From positions 33,505,516 to 33,569,515 of the forward strand of contig NC_052615.1 in the NCBI RefSeq assembly GCF_016545825.1: DNA of 64,000 nt, in the 5' to 3' direction. Under the pieces are notes generated by a model that saw only the letters and a program-made list of their open reading frames with translations, was not told the origin of the DNA and did not search any database. Origin of the DNA: Eucalyptus grandis (Eukaryota > Streptophyta > Magnoliopsida > Myrtales > Myrtaceae). This document shows, in pieces, positions 22,883-35,914 of the stretch. The number at the start of each line of letters is the position of its first letter. Position 1 is the stretch's first letter. The position numbers and the translations under genes are program-made.

Positions 22883-25800
22883 ATGGCGACGATCAACCTC
22901 CCTTCGAGAATGTCCCTCCCCAGCCCCGAGGGGGCCGCCGCCGACCGCCTCTCCTCCGCCCGGAGCCCCTGCGACCTCCTCCTCCTCCCGCAGCCGAGGT
23001 GCCGGAGCTGGAGCCGGAGGAGCCGCGCCGGCGCCGGCAGGGGGCCGCCGGGCCGCCGCCTCGCCGCCGTCAGATCGGTCAAGGTCGCTCCCGAGAGCCA
23101 GGGGCGCCCGCTCGCCGTGCAGAACGGGCCTCTCACCGTCGTGAGTCGTCTTGTCTCCCCTGTTCCGCGTGATTCGCGTGGCTAGGTTTCTCGGTTTCTG
23201 CTTGATTGGGTGGATATTGAGATTGCTGGCGGGAGTGCTATGGGAAGTGGAGATGGGGAGAGTGGTTCGGCGGGCGTTGTGACTTTTTTTTTTTTTTTTT
23301 AAATTGTTTGTTGAGTGCGCGTGCGCGGGGTTCTGTTTCTCGTGCGATCGGCCGGTTGATTCGTTCTCTGCAAGAGTGCTCTGCTTGAATGAGAGGAAAA
23401 GGTGGCGATGGTAGTTTTCTGTTTGCTGTAGGGGCTGCAAAACTTATGAAGAATTAGAGAGCTTGAGCTTGAGCTTGAGCTTGAGCTTGAGCTTGAGCTT
23501 GGGCTTGGGCTGTTATTGAAAAAAATTTAAGTCTGTTGAATGGAGCATTGAGAGATGATTAAATGTCTGCAATAATAAGCGACGTTAGGTGGCACAGGAT
23601 ACGCGAGCTTAATGAACGTCTCCGGCACATTTTTAGTCGACTTCGCTGTTGAAGAAAGAAATCGGTTGTATGGATTTTGTTACCCCCCTTTTTCTTTTCC
23701 AAAATAAGGTGGGGAAGAGACAAGAAAATGAGAATCGGACTTTGTAGTGTATGGAAAAGAGTGGGTTTTATCAACTGACCCTGCCTCGATCCCAAGTGAA
23801 GGTTTTTAGTTATGAATAATTATTTGCAAATGAAAGCATTAATGGACCGGATTGTCATTATCTATTTTTGTTGCTTGAATGATTTAAGCCTGCTTTTTAT
23901 TAAATTCAGAGACAATACTCAGTTTCCATTTTTTTTTTCTGTGTCTTATAAATAGATTTTTGGTTTGTTTCTCCGAAACAAGCGTATGACAAGCTTTCTT
24001 CAGGGAAAATTCCTATGCCTCAATCAACGTTAATGATGGTATTTCATTATTTGACAATGATAATTTCCTTTTTAATGTGTCATTTTGTGGTCCTCTGTGT
24101 CATAGTCTCTCTTCCATAAAAATTTCCCTAATAGTATGTCGCAGGGTATGTTGTTGTTGGAGTCTGTAGATCTAAAGGTTTGTCAATCGATAAATTGCTT
24201 TTTCTTTATTCCTTTGGAGTTTTCTTCATTTGCTTGGATCCTTTGGAAAATGAAATCTCTTGGCTTCAAAAGCCAAAATGTAGCTGGTAACCTGGCAAAG
24301 TTCAAAATCATACTTTCTATTTCCTACAGGAGAGAGGCACATGGAGAAGTAATTCAGGATCGACCATCTTGTGAATATTCACTTTCCTTTGATTATGAAT
24401 AAAAGCATCAGTAATAAACATTCATTGCTCAAGAGATGACTGTGCAGCAGACTCATGAACTGATTTACTAAAGTTAGACTTGCTTGTGCTCTTTTAGTGG
24501 TTCTTATTAGAACTTCTGAAGACACAAACTTTGTTGCGGGGTCAGAAGCTTTTTGCCTCGTGAAACTTCCATACTGTCTAATTTGTAGGGCACTGTAGTT
24601 TTATAGTCTTAGAAGGAAGATGCTGGATGATTGACAATATATCTGTAACTTATCGTACCTTCTCATCCCGCACTGTCCAAACGTTCATCTTCATTTATGG
24701 TAGGTAATTTGAGTATTTTTTGTCAGGATACGTCAAACTCTCCTTTTGAGGTTCAACCTGATGACTATGAAGTGAGCAAGGCTAGAGTAAGTGTGAATGG
24801 ATTGAGAAAGACAAAGATAGTCTGTACCATTGGTCCATCCACCAGCAGTCGTGAAATGATATGGAAACTTGCCGAAAGTGGAATGAATGTGGCCCGTCTT
24901 AATATGTCGCATGGTGATCATGCCTCACATCAGAAAACTATAGATCTGGTCAAAGAATACAATGCTCAATTTCAAGACAAGGTGGTCGCCATTATGTTGG
25001 ACACCAAGGTATGAACATTTTCTCAAAAGTAGTTTGTTTCTTCTCCAAGTAGAGAAACCATAGTAGTGTGAGTTAGTACTATTACTCGTGCTGCACTGAA
25101 TTCGTTGATTTGCCACATAACTAGATTTTGATTCTCCAATTTATTGTTTTAAATTTCCCTTACATTGACTTTGGGGTTATAATTGGCATTATATACCCAT
25201 CATCTTAATGATTGCAGGGGCCGGAAGTGAGAAGTGGCGATGTACCTCAGCCAATAATGCTTAAAGAAGGACAAGAATTTAATTTTACTATCAAACGAGG
25301 AGTGAGCACAGAGGATACTGTTAGTGTTAATTATGATGACTTCATTAATGATGTTGAAGTAGGCGACATATTGTTGGTAGACGGTATGTATGGGATCATC
25401 TCAATTCTCTCAAGAGTGCTTTCATCAAGTTCACTTACTTTCTGATTGTTAGTTTGGAATCATCTGCTATAATTGCAAAAAATTGTGATTGATGCTTCAA
25501 GAGTAGAGGATTTACTTATTTTTTTTATTTTTTTTCATCGGAATAGATTTTGGGTTCATGGATGGAATTTTAGTTCTGCGTATTTTACTTTTTTCGCCTT
25601 TCGGTGGAAGTTTTTGATCCTTTTTCCGGATCCTTTTGCAAAGTAATCGGGTTTTTAGATTGACTAGGTGGTCTTATTTTTCCATGTCTCGACCCTAATT
25701 CACAGATAAACTTGTTCTTCATCGTGAGAAAGAACTATAATGGTATGGGGTTCCTTCCAAGGAGCTGATTTTTAATGTTGGAAGATGAGAATAGTTCTAC

Positions 25801-28800
25801 TGGATTCCTTTCAGTTACTTTCAAAGTTGGCATCAAATTTCTCATGTAATTTGCGCAGACAGCTGCTTCTGCAGAGGCTTTTATTTTGTTACTAGTGTAT
25901 TCCTCCCTTCAGTACAATGAGAAAAGGGGAGCCTAAGAAAATGCGTGTCCAGACATCAGGATTGCAGTTTTAGATATTTCTTCTTAGTCTTGGGTCTTAT
26001 GAATCAGAGACAGGCTTATTATAACAAGCTATATTCTGTATCATAAGGACATAAAGTTAAAACATACTCCAACCTTCGATCACGTTCGTATAAGGTACTT
26101 ATGATTTGTTTTTGTCTTGCTAGGTGGAATGATGTCATTCGCTGTGAAGTCAAAGACGACGGATTTAGTGAAATGTGTTGTAGTCGATGGTGGAGAATTA
26201 AAGTCAAGGCGTCATTTGAATGTGAGAGGCAAAAGTGCTACTCTTCCTTCAATAACAGGTCATATGTCGTAATCATTTTGCTTCCTTGCTTTTGTTCATA
26301 TCAGAACAGAAGAAACTGATATCGGTTGCCAATTATATATTGTTAGTGAAATACTGAGTGGCATCTGCTTGATCTTGCAGATAAAGACTGGGAAGATATT
26401 AAGTTTGGGGTGGACAACCAAGTTGATTTTTATGCTGTCTCATTTGTTAAGGATGCTAAGGTGGTCCTTGAGCTGAAAGAATATCTCAAAAGTAATTTTT
26501 CTCTTCCTTATCTTATCAATTGATTGCTCTACAGCTCTATTACTCTTTACATTACCTGTCTGTTTCCCTTACAAGGCTAATGGCCATCATCCTTCTGCAG
26601 GTTGCAATGCAGACATTCATGTGATTGTAAAAATCGAAAGTGCTGATTCTATCCCAAATCTCCATTCGATTATTTCCGCTTCTGATGGGGTTAGTTCTTA
26701 TCTGTTGGATCTTTCTTTATGTCTTTACCATCAACATTTATAAGACAGGAAGCTTTATATTGAAGTGTTCGGTAACATTATGCATTAGATTGCAATGCTT
26801 GACTTTAATCTTTCAAAGTTTCTCAATTCTTGTTTCTTTTCAGGCAATGGTTGCCCGTGGAGACCTTGGAGCTGAACTTCCAATCGAAGAAGTTCCTCTA
26901 TTGCAGGTCAGTTGGTTAGAAGTGTCTCTGGTTGATTGTGCAAATTATTTGACAGTCTTCTGTCTCCCCATTGACAGTTTTCATAAACCTTGAAAAATCT
27001 CAGAAATTCTGATGTCAATCAAGGGATTTGGGAGAATCATAGCAATGGTCACTATCTCACTGTATTAACTCAAATTTTGCAACTAATAAAATGACAAGGA
27101 AGTAGGTATATCTTTCACGCAATCGAGTTTACCTTGTCTATCTTTATTTTCGCAAAATGTATTGATAAATATGTATTGTGTTACTGTTTAAGTAAATGCA
27201 GCAGGAAATCTATCTTGCTTATGAGAAGCAAATAAAAGAGACCACGCTGTGATTAGATTAACCGCTGGATGCAGAATCTCATTTCTGTGAAATGTTTGAG
27301 AAGATTCGTTTGCCAGTTTGTTTTCTGGTGCTTTGAGAGAAATTTGTAGATGTGGCAATTCTGATGCATGTCTTAGGTAAAATTTTTATGAAGGGATAAT
27401 CCTTTCCGATGGTGCAGCTGCATCTGTGATCTTTGTGGTTTATACACTATCGTGACATCTTTACTTCTTTCATATGATCCCATGAGTAAATTCTGAAATA
27501 ATACAACAATTATCTTTTGGACAGGAAGACATCATCAGAAGGTGTCACAGTATGCAGAAACCAGTAATTGTTGCTACAAACATGCTAGAAAGCATGATCG
27601 ATCATCCCACACCGACAAGGGCAGAGGTTTCTGATATTGCAATTGCAGTACGTCAGGGTGCTGATTCAGTAATGCTTTCTGGAGAAACTGCTCATGGAAA
27701 GTAAGTTGAGGCGACCCAGTTTTGGTTCACGGAAGTTTATGTTGTCTTTCCCCTTTGCTTTTACTCATGCTCAAGCCTCTTTGATCAGTCCTTTTTCTAA
27801 TGGCAATGGATAGTTTTTCCATGATTTATCTATGGCATCTAGAATACTGAAGCTGTATGCGGCAATGGATAGCATTTCTTCAATTGTCTGTTGAATTAGG
27901 AGATTGATTTTGTACACGGAAGAATTTGCAAATTCCACCAGACAGATGTACAATGATCTCAAGCGAAGACAGTTCCTCTTTGACTATCTTATTCTGAAAT
28001 CAATCCGTCACTTTCTATGATATTCGCCCATTAGGTCTCTACTAAGAGTGATGCTACAACTGGTTTAGTATCCTTTTGGCTTCTTGTAAGGCACTTGCGC
28101 ATTTCCTAGCGTGTATGCAACGTTCTTTTTTTCCAAAGGATTCAATCCCTGTACCATTTCTCAATTTCTTTATATATGGTTTATTCTTCATTGCTGATTG
28201 TTTCGAAATGATTATGCATATGAAAAGGTACCCACTGAAGGCTGTTAAGGTGATGCACACTGTAGCTTTGAGAACCGAATCAAGTCCTAAGACATCTGCC
28301 ACACCTAAGGTTCAGTTTGGCGCCTTTAAGGTATATCCTTATAAACTTGATGTTGCGGTGCCACGCCGATGCACTCTTAGATGACCCTGGCTTTGTTCAC
28401 TATCCTTTTAGACTCATATCCAAGCATCATGATTAACAAATTTTTGCCTACATCAACATGCAAAATAATGTTTCTGGGCATTTGACAGAGTCACATGGGC
28501 GACATGTTTGCTTTCCACGCCACTACCATGGCCAATACCCTTAATCTGCCAATCATTGTATTTACAAGAACTGGATCTATGGCTATTCTTCTTAGCCATT
28601 ATCAGCCTTCATCAATTATCTTTGCCTTCACAAATGAGTAAGTCTTAGCAGCGTACACTTTTATGGCATTTCGTTTTTCCATTTCTTTGATGCACGCTAA
28701 CATTGACAAGCTGTGATTATGCTCTAAGGAAGGTAAGGATATTTTTTCAAATTCTTTAATGAGCCAAGTAAAATAAAGATTAAGTGCCAACTTGCTCCAT

Positions 28801-29508
28801 AGATCGGATTGAGAAACCGTGATTTGTGCTGAACTTTTCTGAACGTTTGTTCTTCTGTTTTTGTGGTTGGGAAATAATTGAAATAGCTCTTCCATAAAAA
28901 AATAGGTTGAGATCTTGTGCTGCCTCTATGTTTAGATTTTCATTTTTGTCTGGTTGGCCCATTTACATTGTCAGGGGCAAACATTTATCTTAGAACTATC
29001 CTGCCAATGAAAAGTTATGAATGACTAAATTTACACCAAACTTCAGTACTTCTATGGTTTCCCATCTAATTTATTGCTGTTTTTAATATTCACAAGCTTT
29101 TACAATCCTTTTTAGTTATTAACTGATGATGATGAAATATCTAATTCATGTCGTATCATGATGCTGGCAGAGAGAGGATCAAGCAGAGGTTAGCACTTTA
29201 TCATGGTGTCAGGCCCGTATATATGCAGTTCTCTGATGATTCAGAAGAGACCTTTTCTCGAGCACTCAAGTTATCAGTGGTCAGTAAACTTTCAGTGTCC
29301 TCTATTTTTCATTATTTTCCTTTGCGTCATACTAGAGTTAAAGAGTTTGATGCCAAGAACTTTCTTCATTGATTGCAAAATGGTATTGTTTTAGAGCAAT
29401 GGCCTGCTGAAGGAAGGGGAGTACGTCACTCTAGTTCAAAGTGGTGCACAACCGATATGGCGCCACGAATCTACTCACCACATCCAAGTTCGTAAGGTCC
29501 AAGGATGA
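22883..29508 (+). CDS. PKP3: Plastidial pyruvate kinase beta subunit (PKP3/PKP-beta2 type)
   Basis: It converts phosphoenolpyruvate and ADP to pyruvate and ATP in plastids, feeding fatty-acid synthesis. The family works as alpha/beta heteromers. Exons: 22883-23140, 24727-25008, 25218-25383, 26124-26258, 26381-26491, 26601-26689, 26844-26906, 27525-27700, 28228-28330, 28489-28637, 29171-29279, 29395-29508. Phases agree throughout, giving 584 residues against 571 for Arabidopsis PKP3. Residues 1 to about 80 are Ser/Arg/Pro-rich, without acidic runs, fitting a transit peptide. Catalytic signs: RLNMSHGDH (near 157), LDTKGPEVRSG with the Glu183 typical of K+-dependent enzymes, [11 protein letters not shown] with Lys328 and Glu330, [12 protein letters not shown] with Asp354, and [17 protein letters not shown] and the body resemble PKP3 more than PKP2 (from memory). 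The acceptor before 28228 is weak in pyrimidines, but the frame demands it. The gene faces NPF7.3 tail to tail. Confidence 0.95.
23459..23512 (+). repeat. GAGCTT hexanucleotide array in PKP3 intron 1
   Basis: About seven perfect GAGCTT units are followed by two GGGCTT variants. The array lies in the 1.6-kb first intron, about 320 bp after the donor. It is likely polymorphic in length. Confidence 0.85.
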
Positions 29509-30984
29509 TTTTGCACTTTAAAGAAGCTCACATGTAGAATATTGTGATCGCTGGATTAGTTACGGGTATTTTTGTACCATCTTAAATTAACCACGGGCAA
29601 CTTTCAATATGTTTGAGCAGGAATGAACTACCAATAATTTAATGAAATTTGAGAATCAGATCTTTCTCTCTGTTCCTCTTCACTGATTGAGTTTTGGAAA
29701 TTTTTTAGCATCACGGGTGGTAAGAAACAGCTGTATGCATTTCTAACTTTATGAACAGTGATAATATTCGATTGTTCATCCTGAATTTCCGAGCATTCTC
29801 TTTAAGATTGAGATGGTTGTATTGATTACGTAAGCTTAGCTTCCCCTAGTCAAGCTGATCTCCTTAGTTCATAATTGACTGCTCTCGGTGCTTCCCGTTG
29901 TTTTGCTCATTTTACCTAATTTGCCTTGGCCAATCAACTTTGAGGATGTTGCAGTTCACTTCCCAGGAGATTACAATATATCGACTGATGCAAAGACATT
30001 TAACAATAAAATTTAGTTGAAAGGAAAATGAGATAGCAAAACGGTGTTTATTTTTTCTCCGGGAAATTGAGTATTAGTGCCATCAACTATGGACATTGAA
30101 GGTGCTTATTGTTTTGGTTTTGGTTAATGTCTGAGGATAGGACTTGAAGGTTTGAGCGGATGGTTCGATTAGGAGATAAATAGTTTATTGATTGCCTGCT
30201 GGGATTTAATCATCCTTCATGGCAGAGGCGTCGAAACACTGTTTCTGAAAGTGATGAGTTTCTGTAGATTGCTTTGATGGGGCCAAATAATAAAAGGCAA
30301 GGTTACTTGGAAATGGCCGTACACAGTCGGAAACTCTCACTTCAGTGGGGGTTAAAAAGAAGTTGGTCAATTGGCTTTTCCTTTGCTTATTCTGCAACTG
30401 GTCCTGCGTAATCAGTTCGGCATGTCACGGCAGATGAGCTCCGAATCATTCCAAACCTTTTGAGGACTGTCTCTTCTTTTGGTTTTGTTTGTAGAGTGTC
30501 GCAACTTGCAATGTATTTTGGCCGTCGTGAACATGAGCCCGCTTGAACATGGACTTGGTACTGAAATCGTACATGTAGAGAATGGGCAAGTTTATTATTT
30601 GGGAGAGACCAGATTTAATGCAATAATACATTCACAAACCAAGATACTATCGATCTCTCTTAGGACAAGTTAATATTTCGCTAGCAGTACAACCGACAAG
30701 CAGGGTAGAGGTCGGGGAAGATCTAAGTGACCTCAGATAAAAGCAAACCCGCCTCTCCCGGACACACTTACAATCTTAGTTAGGAACACAAATTGGTTGG
30801 GTTCTGCAATTATAAGTAATAGAAAGGGGTGTTAGTCGAGCTGTTAAAAAAAGGGCTTCTCTTTCTTTAGCACCCCCCTTTTAGGAAGCAATTCTGCCCA
30901 AATGTTTGCACCTTCACCATCTTCCCTTCTTATTTATGCAAGTTGGGATAGTACCGGTTGCCCGGTGATGTAGTGTCGCCTGTA
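29509..30984. other. Region between convergent PKP3 and NPF7.3 ends
   Basis: It holds the 3' untranslated DNA of both genes. I see no transposon ends and no further gene. The frames at 30206-30673 are short and have no domain. Confidence 0.5.
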
Positions 30985-33900
30985 TTAGACGTCATAGTTA
31001 TCTCTCTCGTCGTCTTCTCCGCATTTTCCTTCCAGTTTGATATTCCTGTACCACTTTGCACAAGCTATGTACACCATCAAATCTACAACTGTTAGGGCAG
31101 CTAGGAGGAAGTAAAATCTGTCCAGATGACCCTTGTTTAGATTCCCTGGGATCCATCCTGGCATGTGGTCCTCGGTCGAGATCTTCATGACCATACTCAC
31201 AAGCAAGCTGCTAACGTAGTTTCCTAGTGAGATCGATGTCATGCAAAGGGCACTCCCGAAGCTCTTCAAGCCATCTGGGGCTTGTGCGTTGAAGAATTCC
31301 AGTTGACCCACGTACATGAAAACTTCTGAAGCTCCAATCAGTGCATACTGAGGGACCTGCCATAATATGCTCAAGGTGCTCGAGCCCTCGCAGCGCGTGC
31401 AGTCTTTGCGAGCATACTTCAGTCTGTAGCACTCCACGATTCCTGCAGAGACCATGGCCAGAACCGCGATAACCAGCCCGATGCCCATTCGCTGCAACTC
31501 TGTGAGCCCTCGCGAATGTGTCTTCCTTATTCTCCCCACTACTGGGTCAATAACCCTTCGGTAGAGGAAAATGAAAACCGCGACACTTACTATGTCGAAG
31601 CTGGACATGCTAGCCGGAGGGATTCTGAAGTGCGAAACGGTCGTTTTCATGGCTGCTCCTTGCTCCACGAACAACGAGGCCATCTGCGTGAAGACCACGG
31701 AATAGACGATGGTGCAAAGCCAGATTGGTAGGAGTCTCAGTATGCACTTGACTTCTTCCACTTGAGTAATCGGGCAGAGGCGCCACTTGTTGTATCGACC
31801 CTGCTTCTGGTCTTCGAGATCTCTTGATGTGATATAAGCTGCTCTATCCAAAAACCTGTATCATTGGGGTTAGGATTGTTTTGCGATGCTCTTTTTCTTA
31901 CGATAAATTTGAATGGTTCGCAGCTATGAGAAGGTGCAGGAGTGTTTTGACGTCTTTTGCGCAAATTATGTGAACTAATAGTATCAGATATACATGGACT
32001 TACTTGAATCCATGAGTGTGGAGGATGTTTCTTCTGCTACTGTCAGAGCAGTCCATGCCTTCCGCCTCATACAAGTCATCTCCGCCGGGCGCCATCTCGA
32101 CCCTCCATTTCTTCGATGCAGCTACCATCACCTGGCAGAAGCGGGAAATTGGGTTTCCAGTTGGCTTGAAGTGCCTATACATCGGGGATCCACCCAGAAA
32201 TAGGAGCAGGCCCGCTAAGGCAGAGCCTGCTGATAACCAAAATCCTAGAGCCCACATTCCTTCATCCTCGAAGTACCCCAAAATGGTATTGGAGAAGAGG
32301 GAGCCCAAGTTCAGTGCCAGGTAGAAGTAGCTGAAGAAGGCCACCTTGGAACGTCCTTCTCTAGGATCCTCTTCATCGAATTGGTCGGCACCGAATGTAG
32401 CTATGTTAGGTTGATACCCTCCATTCCCTAGGGCAACAAGGTAGATGGAGAGGTAGAACAGTGTGATCTCCATGCTCGAATGCGATCCACACGGAGTCTG
32501 CTGATCCCCGCAACCTTTAGGTCGGACCAGAAACAGATAGGATGACAGCGATAGCGATGCCAAACCCTGCCAAGGACATGCAAAAAATAGCCGAAATTAG
32601 ATTCACCGACCAAACTTTACTTTGCACTGGAATTCCTTTCCTACCCACTGACCAAGGGTAACCCAGCTGCAACATCGAGATACTTACGATGACGAAGATG
32701 ACTTGAAAGACAGCACAGGTTTTGTATCTTCCCCAGTAGGAGTCACTCAAAAATGCTCCAACCAGCGAGAAGATGTAGACAGTGCCAGTCCATTTGCTCA
32801 CACTGTTGGCAGCATCAGCATTGTTTTGTCCCAGCACCCTTGTCAGGAATAGCACCAGATTCACTCCCACTCCAAAGAAGGCTAAGGTTGCCAGTCCTTG
32901 GTTCACTGTTTGATTAAGACAACGCTGTCAGCAAGCAAAGAGGAATTCTATTTACCCGAAACAAAATATTCACGTCTTAAAGTAATAAATCGGGTCGTCA
33001 TCACCATCCAGGCGATCTCCCACAAATCTTCAGATCTTCAATGTTAACAGTCGCATAACATAGCAAGCAACCAACGTGCAAGAAGATGGGGGTGAAAGAG
33101 GGTGCGATTTTTTCCATTTCGGATGCAAATCGTATAGGTCGCTTCATCTTATCTCAGTAGTGTTTCACGTGCAATGTCCTTTGATTGATCAAACATCAAA
33201 AGATAGGCTACGATATGCATACGATATCGCCACCTTATCAGACATGCACATCACTTTCCAAAATATGTGCACTCACGTTATATGCATATTTAGCAAACTT
33301 GACAAGTAAATCCCAGAAGTGGACAGTTCTTCCTCCCTCCACAAATGATTGTGAACCATGATCTAAGAAAAGGGTAAATTATAAAAATAATACCTCAGCG
33401 GTATTATTGGTGGTTCGACATGGATCATATTGTGAGACGAAAATGATGTTTCCTCATAAAGGCTCTTTTTTCTATTATTTATAATTAAGAAAAAAAAACT
33501 ACCATGATGATCATGACTAAAGTTAAAGCAAGTGCATAACTAGTGGCCAATTAGGGAAAAGGACCTTATCAAAAACAATTTTTTCGAGTTTAATATTTCT
33601 CGAAGCTAATTTTGGTAGGTTGATGCAGACAGCCCTTGAGTGCAACCTTGGTTTATGTCCATTTTCTGTTCTATTTTCCTTGATTTCTATCAAAGCCTTA
33701 ATAAGCGAGGAAAGCTATTCAACTTGGGCACCCTGACTTTTTTATGCCCATTTCTTCTGATTTACAGCTAATTCCAAATAAATAAATAAAAATGAAAAGG
33801 GACAAATAAAAGAGAAAGTAGCAAAGAGAAGCCAGCCAACATATTCGAACCAAAACATGTTCACACTTCCTTCTCTTGTAGTCCACACAAGCATGCAATA

Positions 33901-34717
33901 AGTCCTTTTTGTTCCATCTTAGAACCTAGGGGACAACAAGATACCCCAATTTTTTCCAAGTTTGAATGAGACAATATTGATAATCGAACTTGACTCACTT
34001 TGCTAATTTAGTTTCTCAACCATATAAGACCAGCGGAAATGTCACTATTTGATACCTACCTTCGAATAATTATTAAATGAATATTCGGTTATCAAAATTT
34101 GCTAATATCATAAGCTAGATTGCACGTGGAATTAACACTAGATGCTCCTGCTAAAAACAGCCACTTTCGCACAACTTCTGATGTGAAGTCACAGGGAAAA
34201 GCTATGCTTTAAACCATGCTTATGGAACGCCCCAAATGCATTTGTTATCTATTAGGTGGAGTCATTCTACATCGAGCGGCTCGACATCATAACCACAACT
34301 CATCACATCTTGCCGAGGAATCGATGCAAGAGCCACATTTCAACGAGCGGATGTTCTTTAACTGTGCCCAATATTCTTGTCAAATCAGTAAATCTTTTTT
34401 TTTTTTTTTTGACTAAGTTACGCGATCTTATTCTAGGGTGACGGTACTTTGGCATCAACATGAAATCCTACGAAGATACAAGAGGGTAGTTAGATCCTAA
34501 TGGACATACACCGCACCTGATTCGGCTTTTGGTTCGCTTAGCTAGTTTGGCATTTTACAGTTGTGTGAATTTTGGACGGTCCACACGTGGCAGGAACCTA
34601 GGTAATGCAACAGGGGGAGTGCACTTATTACGTGTCTTACTCTTCTTCCTCCCCAGCTGCATCGCTTGCTATTTCTCCTCTACTGTCCTTCTCAACGGGA
34701 CCTCTGAACACGCCAAG

Positions 34718-34757
<40 letters not shown>

Positions 34758-35656
34758 CCCACCGTTTTTTAAGCAGGCTAAAGTCAACATGTATGCATGG
34801 GACGGGGGTTGATAAAACACTTGTGGGTCGTCTCTGTGAAAAGCCTACACGTTGGTGCAACAGCTGATGCATACGGTGAGAGCCTGGCTGCAACCTTGTT
34901 TAAAAGTGATAGCTTATCTCGGAAAAGACCAAAAGCATGACGCTAGCAATACGCACGACACAAAATTAACTACTTCAAGATAACATCGTCCTACCCGGTA
35001 TCTGAAGCTTTTGACTCGATTAGTCCCGATGAGTGCAACCGGGAAGTCCGTCGAAATAGTTTTTGAATAAGGACAATCCCTATGAACACCGTTCTTGCGG
35101 TGAAAATCTAAGGTAATAGAAAGAAATATAGTGAGCATGTTCGATATGTGGTGTGTTCTTTCTTCGACTTACACAAAATGATGGTTCCGGCGCACCACTG
35201 TCCGCTTTTAGCTTTAATTGCTGGACGGCCTTCCCAATCCACGGTCCCATCGAGCGTGTGTTCCTCTTTCTCCTCTCTGTAGTTGCCCTGCAAATTTTTT
35301 CACAGATTTTTCCTCAGAACGAAGATAACTTTATCGGTTGAACTCTTGCATATACAATAAGAACAATCTCAGTAACAGAAAAGCCAAAAAATGATGGTAA
35401 AAAACAAAGCTCTTTTGTGTTAAATGGAGTTAACTTGCACGCACGGCAAGAATGGCCGAAAAGATCAGCAAAATAATCAAAACTTGGATGGCCCGATAAG
35501 GAAAAAAAAAAAAAAAACAGAACTTGGATTTAAGGTATTGTTCATTCCCCTTTTTCCTTCTGTAAGTGCTCTCTCTTGGCAACTCTTGGGGAGAGAAGAA
35601 AACACATATGGTACAAGCGAATGACTAACCTCCTTACACACTTCCAAGCAGGCCAT
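30985..35656 (-). CDS. NPF7.3: NRT1/PTR family transporter, NPF7.3 (NRT1.5) type
   Basis: This is a plasma-membrane transporter. Arabidopsis NPF7.3 loads nitrate into root xylem and also moves K+ in exchange for protons. Exons on the minus strand: 35656-35630 (MACLEVCKE), 35287-35173, 32905-32688, 32566-32004, 31855-30985. All junctions are GT...AG and phases agree, giving 597 residues against 614 in Arabidopsis. The start is chosen because the Arabidopsis protein begins similarly (MSCLE). Hydrophobic segments fit about 12 helices. PTR signatures visible: GAFLSDSYWGRYKT and YFYLALNLGSLFSNTI. The ExxER motif of helix 1 is replaced (NQGLAT), as in NPF7.3. The central loop before FLDRAAYIT and the tail, ending DNYDV, are hydrophilic. 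Intron 2 is 2.3 kb and holds a TC repeat (34722-34752). Confidence 0.95.
34722..34752. repeat. TC microsatellite in NPF7.3 intron 2
   Basis: About 15 TC units lie inside the large second intron. It has no effect on the coding frame. Confidence 0.85.
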
Positions 35657-35843
35657 TGCAGATGAAGTGGGTCGCTTGGAGTATACCAAGGTGTCGACTT
35701 TTGTAGCAGCTGTTTCTGATACTGTGCTCAGAAGTGGAAGGTGGCAACTCCTTCTCACGGGGAGAGCTTCTCAGGGGGAGAGAGGATCGCGAAACTCAAA
35801 GTTCGGAAGCTCTTGAGGACGAAGAAGAGGAGGGAACGAGGGA

Positions 35844-35853
35844 TGTATAAATA
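35844..35853 (-). promoter_or_regulatory. Possible TATA element of NPF7.3
   Basis: The plus strand reads TGTATAAATAGAGGG here, so the minus strand reads CTATTTATACA, about 190 bp upstream of the start codon. A G-box core (CCACGTGG) lies about 60 bp further out, near 35912. Position fits a core promoter. TATTTATA is a weaker TATA form, so the call is tentative. Confidence 0.35.
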
Positions 35854-35914
35854 GAGGGCGGAGGCCGGGGTCGGACGGTGCAGATTTCATCAACCGAGGG
35901 TGGGGTTACTCCCA

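Noticed and set aside
22359..23440. Minus-strand frames of 113-206 codons over the first PKP3 exon
   Set aside because: Shadows of the transit-peptide exon and CT-rich leader.
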